A DNA stretch of 64,000 nt, from the NCBI GenBank assembly GCA_024734555.1, contig JANPWX010000076.1, positions 4,727,872-4,791,871 of the forward strand, given 5' to 3'. The translations under genes were made by a program, and so were the position numbers. The DNA comes from Trochalopteron elliotii (taxonomy: Eukaryota; Chordata; Aves; Passeriformes; Leiothrichidae). Shown here piece after piece: positions 26,401 through 38,785 of the stretch; position 1 is the stretch's first letter; each line of letters opens with the position of its first letter. The notes under the pieces are model-generated. The model made no database searches, was not told the DNA's origin, and saw only the letters and a list, made by a program, of their open reading frames with translations.

Positions 26401-27988
26401 AAAGTTTAAGTGAGCCATTTAAAAAGAACAGTACACCTGGGATTTCAAGTGGGTTTTTTTTAAACTGACAGTGAAAGAAAATTACTATCTAAACCAGTGT
26501 ATTAATCCATAGAACAAAGAGGACTGTATAGTTTAAACATACTAAAATAATAAGTGTTAAATTCCTATAACTCTTTGGTGTCATTTGAACTTTGCAGTAA
26601 ATGCACAGATTTATCTGGTGGGGGTTTTTTTTGACCAGTAAGAAAGGGAATACTTGAGGGAAAATCTTAACTGTATGATTCAAGATAATGTGTAGCATTA
26701 AGTTTCTTATCAACAAGATGTATTAAAATGCAAAAAATGAACCAGCAAAGCCATCTTGGGAGTGGGATTATTAAATTCACAGTTTGCTGCTGCTAATTTG
26801 TTAGTAGGCTTCAGTCGTTTGACAAAGCTCATACAAATTCATTTTGCAAAACTGATTATTAGATGAAATGCCCTCTGTCATTGCCACGGGAGAAATAGCT
26901 CTGAATCAGGGCTGTGTCACAAATGGAGTTAGCTGAATGATCTCAGTTCAGTGCCATTTACCTAACAGAATTATGAAGATGATGCTGATATAATGAATAG
27001 GTTCTGCTCAGACAAATGTAGTCCCCTGGAGATAATGGAAATGCAGTGAAGAGCTCTTTGTTTTCTTTGGTTTATATGAAGAGCTTGGACTCTAATCCTC
27101 ATAATTCTATCAAAATTATGTTACTTTATGATTGCTTATTTTGATTTGACAAACTTCATTTGAGGGACAGTGATGCAATTATAGAGCTCTTTAGGCTTGT
27201 TGCTTCTGGATGGCATTTTCTCTAAAATATTTTGCTTCATTAGCATGTGCATTTTATTCACTTTGTTGAAATATGTCTTAATTAGAATAGCATGGTTGTT
27301 GGAGTTAATATAGTACTGAATTCTTTCATGTATTCTACAAAGATTATCATGTTCTGTGGTCAGTGTTTCATGAGCAAACTCAGCAACCAGCTATAGTCAG
27401 TTCCGAAGGAACCTACCCACCCTTTTTTATACTTCTGATTAATAATGTTGTTCATATTCATACTTGTAAGAAAACTTTCAGAACAAAAGTTGTTTCCATT
27501 TTTCAAGTGCAAATAGTGAACCATATACCAGTATGGGTCGAAGAAAAATTATAATACTGAGGACTTTGTAAATAAACACTTACTTTAAGCATCTGATAAC
27601 AAAACTGAATCTCAGAATGAAAAAAAAATTGTAATATTAAGATTAGGATTTTCAAAAACAAAACTGTTCCCCAGTGTAAATTTCTGTTTCACGACCATGT
27701 TCACGAAACACAACAAGAAACAAGAATTTTCTTCTTTGGTGAGTCTTTGTGGATGTCCAATGACAGTATGGAATACAGAGAACTGTACCTACCAGAGTGC
27801 TAGACATTTTTCAGGGACTTTTATTTGGAAAGAATTTCTGTTGGAATGTAAGAAATAGGTTTGCGCGTGCATCCAGCAATGTTCATGTAGAACAGATCAG
27901 AATGGTAAAATATCTTTCCTGTTAAAAAGCATTGTGTGTTAGTATTTGCCGTGAGTATATGTAATAAAATAAATATTAATTCTTTTAG

Positions 27989-28042
27989 GGTGAAAAAGGA
28001 GATAAAGGAGAACCAGGACCAGAAGGCCTTCCTGGAACAGAG
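27989..28042 (+). CDS. COL19A1: COL19A1 exon, collagen triple helix (54 bp)
   Basis: A 54-bp exon encoding GEKGDKGEPGPEGLPGTE, six perfect Gly-X-Y triplets. Acceptor attcttttag, donor gtaaat, phase 0 on both sides. The N-terminal half is strongly charged (KGDKGE), typical of trimer-stabilising triplets. As I recall it, the human exon reads GEQGEKGDPALAGLNGEN, with an imperfect triplet (ALA in place of Gly-X-Y). This copy is uninterrupted there, so the site appears to be a lineage difference. Confidence 0.9.
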
Positions 28043-28695
28043 GTAAATAGAACAAAAATGAATGAAACAGTCAAGTTACAAACTTCTGGGTGGATGGTTA
28101 AGAAATGTAATTCAGATTTTATTTAAGAAGAGTAATGGATTTGGAAATTGTGTATGCCTGGAGATTTAACATCCACAAGACAACAGGGGAAGAAGAGATG
28201 CATTCATGTGACATAGGAGTTCTTAGGGCTTCATGTAAGGAGGGCTGTGGATGAAGATCTGGTGATGTGAAAGAGGTTCTGTGATGTTTCTGCTCATGAC
28301 TCATAAGATAAACTGAAACAAACATGGGGATTAAACATAATATAGATGAGAATCATTCCTTGTTAGATAATCTGCTGGAGAAGGAGGTATTTTTGGAGGC
28401 AGGGTAAAGCTATGGTTTGGTAGCTTTGGTTTCTGAAAGAGAAAATACACAAGCTGTTAGCCATTTCTGGGTGTGTCGCTCACTGTGCCATGTGTCTCTT
28501 GTGATAGAATCAAAACTTTTATTTTTTTCACTACCAGATTTCACTGCCTACTAAGTTAATTGGACTGAATCATATTTAAGGTAGCATAAATCTGTGTCTA
28601 AAAATACTGGATAATCCTGATGACTGAGTTCACATTCAAGTTTGAACCTGAGCCTACACTATAGGCATGACAATAAAGTAAACCATATTTTTGCC

Positions 28696-28711
28696 TTTTT
28701 TTTTTTTTTTT
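28696..28711 (+). repeat. Poly(T) tract, 16 nt
   Basis: Uninterrupted T16 in an intron, with no recognisable element on either side. Confidence 0.9.
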
Positions 28712-30824
28712 GTAAATGTGAAACCAAGATGAGAGGACAAAAAATCAGTTGGGTTTTTTTTCAATGAAATAATAAAATAGACAATGAGCGTGATTTCAAA
28801 AAGCAAGATTTAAAAAAACACAGTAATAAAGTCAAGCAGGCTGTTTGCTTTATACCCTCTTCTTGTCCTTCTCCCTCTTGACCTTGGTGGGGGTTTCCCT
28901 GGCTTTACATTTTAATGCTGGACACTCTTGGCTCTCCAGTTGCAAAGCATTGCTGTTGAAGGCAGAGAACATCTTCCCAGATGGGGAATGACTGATATTA
29001 GGACTAGAATCCAGATACAGGACTTGGAATAAACATCCAGCAATACTTTTTTAAGCACCTTTTCAGAAAGAAAAAAAAGGGTTAGCATTTAACACAAAAA
29101 TACTATGAAAGTCTAGCTGGGGCTACTGAAAATGCAGTAACACAGGCTGCAAAATTATGACACTTTTTACATCACCTGGCTTTCTATGCACACTGTAACC
29201 ATAAAAATATTTCTCCTGTTTTAGGTAATTATAATTTAATGCTGGGTAAATCAGGCTATTTTTAAGTAATAATGGATGTCCTTCATGTGAAGACATACAC
29301 TATGTACTGAGCTGAAGCTAAATTTAGGTATTTAAAGAGGTTTTCTCTTGTAGCCTGTCTGTCTGTAAAGGTGAACCGTATACTTCTCTCATGCATACAT
29401 ACATGCTGACAGCATGGAAAAAACACATCTGTGTTTCTTTCCATAGCTCTGGTGACATTTCTGTGTTGGTCTTACATGATCTTCTTTACTACATGGTGGA
29501 TCTTGTTCCACCAACCTTTTAGAAAGAGTAAGGTATACCAAGTATCTGATTAACTCTGGGACATATTTAACATAGTGACACCATGAAAGTAAAAAATACT
29601 GAACATTTATATTTTTAAATATTTACTAAACTGTTGCAATGTGTCAGTAAATGGTAGATTATTATTATTATAGGAACTGTCATTAAAACAGAAGTAAAAC
29701 TGCACACGGCAGTATAACATTGTATTTTTTGAATCCACACATAATTCCTTTTAACAGCACTTAGATAAAATGCTTTGAATTCAGTTATCACTCTGCATGG
29801 AGATATCAGTCCTTAAATTTACAGGAGTGTGTATCATTGATTTTTGGTTTCTATCAGTGTCTCTCTAACTTGTTCTGCAAGCAGAAATGTAATATCTGAT
29901 ATTTCTGCAATAATCAAGTTAATCTACTTACACTGGTGTAATCTGCAGTGCTGTATAAAAGCAGCCTGAAAACACTTAAAGCTAGTGGCATTGCCTTCTG
30001 GCAGGTGTTGTCTCTGCCTGAGGGAGTGAGCGTTTCCATCCTCACAAGAACTTGAAAATGATGACTGAACATTTCATCTTGAACAAATGGTAGAAACATA
30101 TTTGAATGTATTTTAATCAAAATCAGGAAAGTAGGTGTCACAGAAAACTTTTGCATGCTGTTGCTAACTTGTTTTTTCTTAGCTGTACAGAAAGTTCTTG
30201 CTAGAAAGAAGTAGCATGACAGAGGGGAAGCCAGACCTGGTTTGGAGACTAGGCTGTAGTCATGATATACCTAGAAAGTTTTTGTTTCCTCTTCTCTCAC
30301 TTGTTGTGCTAACTGGTTCATTTAATCTCATTGAGAACCAGGTTTCAAGGCGAGAAATGTGAATATATCTAACTGCTCTGCACATCTCCAAGTTTATCTC
30401 CAGTAATCTGAGCCAAGAACTACAATGCCACGTCCCAGCCTGGGACATTATTCAACATCCATCTGACAACATGAATACTTGCTATAAATACTACTAATGT
30501 GGTTGCCATTGTTTTTATTTTCTTAAGAAGGAGTTATAAATAACTTAATATATTACTAATATGGTCTTCCTGTCCATGTCTCTAAGCAGGTATTTGCTTT
30601 TCTAGGATGAACAGCCAGTTTGCTTGAATAGTATTTCCTTCATCCCTTGAGACACTTTTAGCCACTTGACATTAAACTCAGGTGCCACATTGCTGCCACT
30701 AAGATCCTGTAATTTTTTTAAGATGTTGTTGCCCTTCACTATTCTTTTGGATATTTTGTTTTACAGTTGGGTGTGAGATCTGTCTGCTTTTGTAACTGAG
30801 GAGTTATGAATTGTCTGGTCTAGT

Positions 30825-30908
30825 TGACAAGGTGGTTAATCAGTAACAGGGTGGACTCAATGATCTTGGAAGTCTTTTCCAACCTTAATGATTCTGTGGT
30901 TCTGTAAT
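30825..30908 (+). mobile_element. CR1 3'-terminal fragment, sense
   Basis: The segment gtggactcaatgatcttgga, then agtcttttccaaccttaatg and attctgtggttctgtaa matches a CR1 3' end including two decayed terminal octamers. Only the last ~85 bp is left. Confidence 0.8.
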
Positions 30909-30988
30909 AATGCTGCTATTTGTATCACTCTAACAAATGCAGCTTCATAGACAGACTATCTGAAAAAAATGATAAAAACACTCATAGC

Positions 30989-31130
30989 CTGTGTGGAATA
31001 CAGACAAATTTGCAATATAAATATCCATTAAACTACCTGTGGAATATGTTCTCTCTTATCTGTGTGGAATACGGAAAAATTTGCAATATAAATATCCGTT
31101 AAACTACCTGTGGAATATGTTCTCTGTTAT
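30989..31130 (+). repeat. 71-bp tandem duplication (2 copies)
   Basis: Copies at 30989-31059 and 31060-31130 are directly adjacent and equal in length. I count four mismatches in 71 positions (about 94% identity). Both contain ctgtgtggaatac, ttgcaatataaatatcc and acctgtggaatatgttctct. The high identity implies a recent duplication or recent homogenisation. There is no coding potential across it. Confidence 0.93.
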
Positions 31131-34100
31131 ATCCATATGTCTGCCTGTTGATCTGAAGTGAAAAGTAAATCTTTATCACCAAAACTTTTGGACTCTTTTT
31201 GAGTCATGTTACCTTGATCACTGGTGCAGGTAGGAATGAATGCCATGGGATGCTGCCAATTACTATTTTCTGACATAAATTGTATCCTTCAGCAAAAGTA
31301 AATCAAACCAGCAAGTTTTATCATATCTGTCAGCATGTGTCATGCATAGCTGGTAGAGGAATTGTGTCTTTCTTGTAAGTGGGAAAAAAAAAAGTAAAAC
31401 AAATCTGAAATTAAAATCTAGGATATATATATTAAACCAAGTGTTTAATTAGTTATTTTTATTCCTCTTACTGGGGGAGGTAATACCATGATGACTTTTC
31501 TAAAACTTTCCTACATAAAACTTTATTCTTTACACACCTGATGTCAAAGGATGGGTCTCTTAAATTTAGTAAGCAATAAAAGAATCCCAGGTTTTCAATG
31601 GAAAGATGGAAAACATATTAAACCTTTTCATTTTGATGCTTGTGGGAAAAGGAAATCAGAAGTATGAACAATTTTAAATGGATCCTGCATTTTGATATAT
31701 TAGCAATAGTTGTTTACCTTGACACTCTCAGGGCCTGTCTGTCTAATCTTGAACTCTCTTAGTATTAGCACTGCAAGGAAATATCTGAATAGGAAGGGAA
31801 TAATCCTATTGCTTGCAAAAGTGAAGTTGGTGATGATGTTTGTTTATATCTGGAGTCTGAGAATTCTGTTAGGGGCAAAAGTTATAGGGGATAGTAGATT
31901 TAACTTAAGGTCAAATAAATTATAGTAATATACCAGTTTGAAGTTTTGGAATTCCATTAATGAGAAAAGAGCAGTGATGGTATTTAAAAGTACCTGAGAC
32001 ATAAACTGGAAAAAGTATATTGTTTGGAGCTATGAAAACACTTTGCTAAATTAGAAAAGTTATCCCAACAGGCATTGTACAGCTGACTTTGGAGCTGTTG
32101 TTAACTTAGATTTTAAGGCTGGTCTGTGAAGAAAATGTAGTACTGTTCTTAGTGGTTAGATTATATCCAAGCTTTGTTACTCAGTAGTGGTAACTGATCT
32201 GATCTATAATAATGTGGTTGCACGTTGTTGGTTAGTGTTGTGTTCTGTATTTCCAGCACATTAGATAGTATGTATTGTTCTAGGAGATTTCAACCTGGTG
32301 TGACATTGAACCAAGTTACTCTAATGAAGACCATGGAGTTGCAAATAACAAATTGCGTTTTCCCCAAAAGGTATCTTTTAGAGTTGAAAATCTGTTCTCC
32401 TGAAAATATTATTGCAGTCTGACTGCGTTTTCCACTGCCACATGTGTGCAGCATAGTTTATGCTGTACAAATAGGTGCAATTCCAGTAGGCAACATTTGG
32501 CTCCTGCAAGGAGCTGCTAGACTCTTCTGGTTGGGGTCCAGCTGATCTTTGCAATTTTCATTAAGAAGAGTGCCTGGTGTCAGCTGGTGGTACATTTTAC
32601 CTGTTTTATCAAATTTTCATTCATTCCACCAGAAGAAATACTATTGTCATCCCCTCCAAACAAAAACACTGCCTCTAATTTAATCTTTCCCTCATTGACC
32701 CCAATTCACACCCTTACAGATATTCATGATAGACTTGTTCCAGTAATTTCTCTGTCAGTTAAAATTTGTATTACAGTTATCAGTCTTATTTTATATACGT
32801 ATATAGAACATTTCTCATTTCTGCTATTTCCAGTATTGCTATCTTGTTACCTTTGAATTGGCCTTGTACATACATATTCTAATACTTTACATTTTGGTTT
32901 CCATAGAGGAACTATAATGTAAGTTTATCATAACCTGTAAAAAAACCAAGCTGTAGTCCTTTTAGAGGAGAAAATGCTTTGGCTGAAGACTGTTCATGAA
33001 CTCATAAATGTATATTATTATATTGGTCACAAAAAGCTAGAATTAGACTGGGAGAGAATTCAATACCCAATAAATTTACTCTCTATTATAAGAGCTGCTG
33101 GAATTTTTAATCTGTTCTTGAATTTCTAGCAAATCTGGTAACAGACTCATTAGATCAATAGAAATTTGTTTTCAAAGCTGACCTTGTTCTAAAACACTAC
33201 AGAAAATGAGCTTTTCTAACTTAAGGCTTGGTCTAAAATCATCCAAATTATATCTGTTTAGATAACCACATTTATTTTAATGAAGCATCCTGTTCTGATC
33301 TCTGCTGGAGACAGATACCTTACTGTACTGTTCTAAAAGGGGCTACATATTTGACTTGGCACAGGAATTCTTACTTCTTATGGCATTTCAGAGACAGTGA
33401 GCCAGCAGCTAAACCTCTCAGCAGTTTCAAAAGGGTGACTGCAGGGAAGAATAGCCACAATGCATTCCCAGATGTGTTTTTTGCAAGCATTCACTATGTC
33501 TGGAACTTATTAAGTGTATAATTTTTTAAATGCATATATAATGTGTAGGCAAACCAGAAATACTTCTAATGGGTCTATGACATTGGGTCCTTAAAAACCC
33601 TTCTTCAAACACTGTAAGGTTTCTTGTAAAACATATAGTTTCCCCTTGTCCTTTTTATTTGAGGTCAATTGCTGTGGTCATCATCTCTGCAGTAGCTGTC
33701 AGACTGCACATCTCACTGAGGTGCTCTTGCAGAAACACTACTAAAAGCTTTAAACACAGCAATTAGGAAAAAATAAGGTTCATAGTTTGAAAGTGCATGG
33801 CTCAGGCTCAGTATCTTTCATCTGCAGTTGCATTTTCTATTCAGTAGAGACACAGATATATGTCACCATCTGTGAGTCGCAGATTTTTTTTTTAGCCTTA
33901 TCTTTTGTCTTCTGTAAACATACAGCCTAAGACCTAATTCCTAAACTCATAACTATTGTTCCACTGCTGATTTGCTAGTATTGATTTTGAACCAAATCCA
34001 TACAGTTTGCACACCTGAAAAATCCCTAAAATGGCTTTAAGGGTATGGATTTATTGTGTTTTATGCAGTCTTTCAGAAGGAGATTGAAAGTAAAATGTAG

Positions 34101-35064
34101 CAAATGGAGACAATATTAAAGCAATGTCATAAATATGCAGATTGTAAAAAGAAAGCAATTTTTTGGCTTGGTTTTTGAATCCATCTGCCTATTACATTTT
34201 TTAAGTTCAAACAGCAAAACTACTTCTGATTTAACTATTACATATTTGGCAAGCTTAATAAAGAACAAATCAAAGCTAAATCAGGGGTATTTACAACAAC
34301 CACAAATTTAATCCAAAGTGGGTACTTAAATGCTCATATAGTTCTAAATGATGTTCCTTCCAGATGGTGAATTAATGTAATTTTAGCAGGAAGTGAAGTT
34401 GCACAAATACGCAGTATTTAGAACACTCACTGATTTCATGTTTCTGTACCCACTAAGGCACAGATGTTAGTTACCATTTTTGTGCCAGTTGTATCTATCT
34501 TCCTAATAATTGCAAACTGAGGAAGAGAGTTTGCAAGAACAAAAAGGGAGCTGGTAAGAACTTTAGTTTGTAAACCCTGATTCAGATGTAAATGAGTCTT
34601 TTCTATCCTTGACCTATTTAACCTCCAGAGTAAGAGTGGTGGCCTACTTGTGCAGCATCTCATTATGACCGGGTCTTGTATTGTCTACATAGTTGCCATT
34701 TAGTTTCTGAGTAAAATCTTCGGATATTTTAGAGTAGAGGTGTCTCTGACTTTAAATGTACACGGTCTCTCGTGGCAATAAAACAGTGGTCAGAGGCGCA
34801 AGGCACAAGACAAATCTCTTGGCTTAAATAAAAATACATTCCTGGTAGGTTCGTCCAGCATGAGAATTAATTCATTCATTGCTGTAGAATGGCTTGAATT
34901 TGCTGGACATATTTTGAAACCTCTTATTTTTCCATTTGTTTTGCAGCAAGGAGAAGACAACAAAGATTATGTGCTGGGTACTAAAGATATTTTATGGAGG
35001 TTTTTTGGGTGCTTCTGGTGAGAACTTCTTAGTGGAAGAATTTTATAAGAGATATTGCAGAGGG

Positions 35065-35300
35065 TAGATTCAGATTAGGTGTAAGTAGGAAATACTTTAC
35101 AATGAAAATGGTGAACACTGGCAAAGGTTTCTCAGAGAAGCTGTAGATGCCTCATCCCTGTAAACATTAATGAGTGGGTTGGATAGGGCTCTGAGCAACC
35201 TGATCCAGTTGGCAATGTCCCTGTTTGCTGCAGGGGAGATTGAACCAGATTATCTTCAGAAGTTCCTTCCAACCCAAACCACTCTGATCCTGCGAGTGTG
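35065..35300 (+). mobile_element. CR1 3'-region fragment, sense
   Basis: Follows the end of CR1 ORF2 and its 3' UTR: aagctgtagatgcctcatcc, ctgagcaacctgatccagtt, ttgaaccagattatcttcag and ttccttccaacccaaaccac. It is 5'-truncated and lies about 600 bp upstream of an exon in sense orientation. Confidence 0.85.
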
Positions 35301-35900
35301 AAATGGCTGTGTATGTAAAGTGTAAGGCTAGGCAGTACTATTTGCTTCTCCTGTTGGAGGCAGAATTTAAGAAGGAGGTATGAAGGAATTGATTATTTCT
35401 CTAATTGCCTTTGTGAACACTGGTGAGACTGAGAGTGTTGGAAGACGTGCAGCAGCTCTGAGCTGTACCTTCCTGGAGCTCACCAGTTCAGCACTGCTAC
35501 TTGAAACATAAAATCTGCAGTTCTCTGTCCACCTCTGCCTCTTTCCCAGTTTTAGCAGCATTCAAGTGAATGTACTAGCACTCTCTCTAATATTCTATTT
35601 TATTTTTTTTGGCCATGCAAGACTGCAAAGGAACTTTGCATTTCTACTCACTAGTTACCATGATGGGGCACAATTAAATAGATGGGTTTCGTATGTTTAA
35701 TTATGCGTTGAAGACACATGTGGTCTTTGATAGATGTTTTTCTGTTCACAAAATAATGAAAAAAAAGGATTTTGAGTACTAACAATGTGATAGAATTGTA
35801 AGGGTCATTTGTTTAGTGTATACTAATTCACAGTGCTACAGGATTTTGTCCCTGCATTTTTCACAGATGACAACAAATTTGCACTTCTCTTTTTGCCCAG

Positions 35901-35954
35901 GGACTGAAAGGTGACCCTGGTAGTCCTGGTGTGGCTGGTCCAAAAGGAGAAAAG
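35901..35954 (+). CDS. COL19A1: COL19A1 exon, collagen triple helix (54 bp)
   Basis: A 54-bp exon encoding GLKGDPGSPGVAGPKGEK, six perfect triplets. The acceptor is a long pyrimidine tract (cttctctttttgcccag), the donor is gtacct, phase 0. The remembered human counterpart is GLKGDLGPHGPPGPKGEK, identical at both ends (GLKGD and GPKGEK), which supports orthology. KGD and KGE triplets suggest hydroxylysine or salt-bridge positions. Separated from the next exon by only 704 bp. Confidence 0.92.
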
Positions 35955-36658
35955 GTACCTTTTTAAATCCATTAAGTTGTATGTATATGTGATTGTGCAT
36001 GATATTCTTCAGTTTTGAGCACATTACCATAACTATGTGTGGCAAACATCCCCTGCTGCCATTTGTGCAATTTAAGGGTTAAAGAATATGAGTACAGGCT
36101 AACTGTAAATGCAAAAGACAAGTGCCCTTTATCACAATGAATTTTAAAAGGAGTTCTGAGCTGGAGAACACCTAAATTTGGTGTTCTTAATTGCTCTCTG
36201 AGTGCACTAATTTACTCCCATGAACTAAACCAGAAGGTCTTAGATGTGATTTGTACCTCAGTGACCTAATTCTGTGAATATTTACACAGTCAGATGTCTT
36301 TACATATGTGAGCTGTCACACTGGCTTCAGCGGCCACCTTGTGCATGTAAGCTGCAGCTTGTAACTTGACATATGGAAATGTGTTTTGAAGGATTGATTT
36401 TTTTAAGCTGTGATTCACTTATGCAGAGGCCTGATGGTTTTGTTTTTTTGGTTTTTTTCCCTTTAACCTGTGGTGAACTGTGTATATCTATACCATTACT
36501 GGAGAAGAATATCACTTTGCATGCACATTTTCATCATCAGCGTCTGATGATTGTACTGAAATCACTTCTGCAGCACTGCATAATCTCTAAAAGGTCTAGA
36601 GCTTAAATGTATATGTATAACTAAAGATTTGTTCATTTACTTCTCCTGTTTTAACTAG
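35955..36658 (+). other. COL19A1: COL19A1 intron, 704 bp
   Basis: The only short intron in the window (gtacct ... ttttaactag). No repeat or other feature is recognised. Confidence 0.88.
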
Positions 36659-36694
36659 GGAGATGCAGGACCTCCAGGACCAGCTGCTTTGAGT
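36659..36694 (+). CDS. COL19A1: COL19A1 exon with helix imperfection (36 bp)
   Basis: A 36-bp exon encoding GDAGPPGPAALS: three Gly-X-Y triplets (GDA, GPP, GPA) followed by ALS, in which Ala occupies the Gly position. The donor is the strong gtgagt and the acceptor is ttttaactag, phase 0. The human version as I recall it is GDTGPPGPPALP, so the Gly-to-Ala imperfection is ancestral and conserved, not a sequencing error. Together with the next exon it forms a local break in the triple helix. Confidence 0.88.
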
Positions 36695-38156
36695 GTGAGT
36701 ACATTTAAAAAAAACAGCCAAAAGAAAATTCCTAAGAAATACTGCATGTTTTTCACTTATTTGCAATGTGAAATGCTCCTAAAATAAACCTAAAAAAGTC
36801 CTTTTCTTCAGAGTGCCCCTGCATTTGCTATATGACTTATGAAGGGAATTCTGTAAATATATAAAAAAAAAAGAGCAGGTTTAAAACATCTTGTTTCCTC
36901 TCCAATGCTAACAAGGATATTATCTTGTTTATTCCATGTATAAATAGTGTGGACTTGTTCAAGTGGAAGAATTCCCTTGTTATTTTTAGTGAAAAGCATT
37001 TTTCAGTAAAAGCTTGCAAAAATTATCAATGCTTTTAGGGTATTGTATTCTGGCTAGATACTGCTGTATGGATGGTGGAAAATGTTCTTAATTTCCTTGC
37101 AATGGCCCCAAGCATGCACAAAGCCTGAAGAAAAGTGCCCCCAAAACTCTCCAGGGCATGCCCTGTTTGCTTCATTAAAGTAATAAATCCTGTCTGAATT
37201 CTAGTGGTTGTGTTCATGAGCTGAGATGAAAAGCCTTTCCATTCAGAACAGTCTATTTGGGCAAAACCAATTCAAAATGGTGCAAAAGAGTGTGGCAAAA
37301 ATGAGAAGGAGAAGAAGGAAAGAAAAAAAAAAAAAGCTTCCAAACCAAATTCTCAGGCTATAGTAATGGCTCTTCTCACAGACTCAGTGTTATGAGCCAC
37401 ATCTATACTATTCATATTACCCATGTAATCCAAAATAAACTTCAAAAGAACTGTCATTCATAGTGTAACTGATTATACATTGTCTTTTCCCTCTCTTAAT
37501 TTTCAACACTGTAACAGCAATGATCTCCATTAGATCTTACAAATATTGAAGGATACAGCAGAGACGCATAAGATAAAGATAAATTCTACTCTTAAGGTGT
37601 CAAAATTAAGTTGCCATGGTTTAGACTACTTGTTTTTTGGATTATGAATTAGAATATCCTGTATCTCGATTTCCCTGGAAGAAGTTAGTGTCTTGCCCCA
37701 AGATCAGTGACTCTGCTTCAGTTCATGTCCTGAAACAGGTCCATTTATGTCCTTTAGTTCTTGAATATTCAAACTGTGTGTTGAAAGAGGTAATATATTA
37801 TTAAAATATTATCAGTAACCTGCAATTTTACTGTAGTAGATGGATTGGAGTATATCTTGCTTTAGATAGATTCTTAGATTCTTACAGGCCTTGAAGGGAT
37901 CATGGAAATAGGAATCAGGCACATCTGAAGACAGGAAAAAAACCTGAGGATATCTATTTTGTGCTCTAAGACCATAGAACAGTCTTTTTGAGGATTTCTT
38001 GTGCAAATGATTAAAAAATTAAAACATCTGTTCTGCTAGAAGTAACTGGATATGTTAAGTCTCTTTTTTTTTAATGTGTTCATTGTCTTAAGTTGCAGTT
38101 GTGGACACTTAGCTTTCCTAAGAATCATACTCAGAGGTCAGTAGTATGGTATCAAG

Positions 38157-38785
38157 AATCAGAGAATATGCTGAGTTGGATGGGACCCACAAGGATCATC
38201 AAGTCCAACTCCCTGCCCTGCACAGACCCAATCCCAAGAGTCACACCATAGACCTGAGAGCGTTGTCCAAATGCTTCTTGAACTCTGTCAGGCTGGTGCT
38301 GTAACCACTGCCCTGGGAAGCTTGTTCTGGTGCCCAGCCACTCTCTGGGTAAAGAACCTTTTCCTGATATCCAAACTAAACCTCCCCTGGCACAATTTCA
38401 GGGCATTCCCTTGAGTCCGATCACTGGTCACCATAAAGCAGAGATCAGTGCCTACTCCTCCTCTTCCCCTTGTGAGGAAGTTGTTACTGCAATGAGGTTT
38501 TTCCTCAGTTTCCTCCAGGCTGAACAGACCAAGTGTCCCAAGCTGCTCATCCCTGGAAGACCCTTCTTCCTCCTTGTGGCCCTCATTTGGTGACTCTCTA
38601 GGAACTTAATATCTTTCTTATATTGTGATGCCCAAACCTGAACACAATATTCAAGGTGAGGCTGCCCGAATGCAGAGCACAGGAGGACAGTCTCCTCCAT
38701 TGCCTAGCTGGCAATGCTGGGCCCGATGGCCCCCAGGACAATTTTGTCCCTCCTGGCTGCCAAGGCACACTGCTTTCAGATTGAC
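38157..38785 (-). mobile_element. CR1 LINE, 3' ORF2 plus 3' UTR, antisense
   Basis: The longest well-preserved 3' CR1 in the window. On the minus strand it encodes a recognisable ORF2 C-terminal region, with PHLEYCVQVWASQYKKDI near 38600-38660. A frameshifted continuation follows, and then the 3' UTR ending near 38157 (ggatgggacccacaaggatc on the + strand). It is antisense to the host gene. It is 5'-truncated and interrupted by frameshifts, so inactive. Confidence 0.93.

Larger units (their letters stand above)
9201..27988 (+). other. COL19A1: COL19A1 intron, 18.8 kb
   Basis: Starts gtaaat and ends attcttttag. It holds CR1 fragments near 12.5-13.0, 14.1-14.3, 15.4-16.6, 17.3-17.6 and 23.3 kb, an (AAT)n microsatellite at 10.8 kb and a bulged inverted repeat at 20.06 kb. 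I saw no Gly-X-Y exon on either strand. The stretches 9.2-12.5, 17.6-23.3 and 23.5-28.0 kb contain nothing else I can name, apart from a possible conserved-element-like segment at 26.74-27.31 kb reported as a finding. Confidence 0.85.
28043..35900 (+). other. COL19A1: COL19A1 intron, 7.9 kb
   Basis: Starts gtaaat and ends cttctctttttgcccag. It contains a 16-nt T run (28.7 kb), CR1 fragments (30.8 and 35.1 kb) and a 71-bp tandem duplication (31.0 kb). The remainder is AT-rich sequence with no other recognisable feature and no Gly-X-Y exon. Confidence 0.85.

Noticed and set aside
34947..34975. ttttgcag followed by caaggagaagacaac, resembling a collagen exon start
   Set aside because: Does not begin with a Gly codon in frame and no Gly-X-Y pattern follows.
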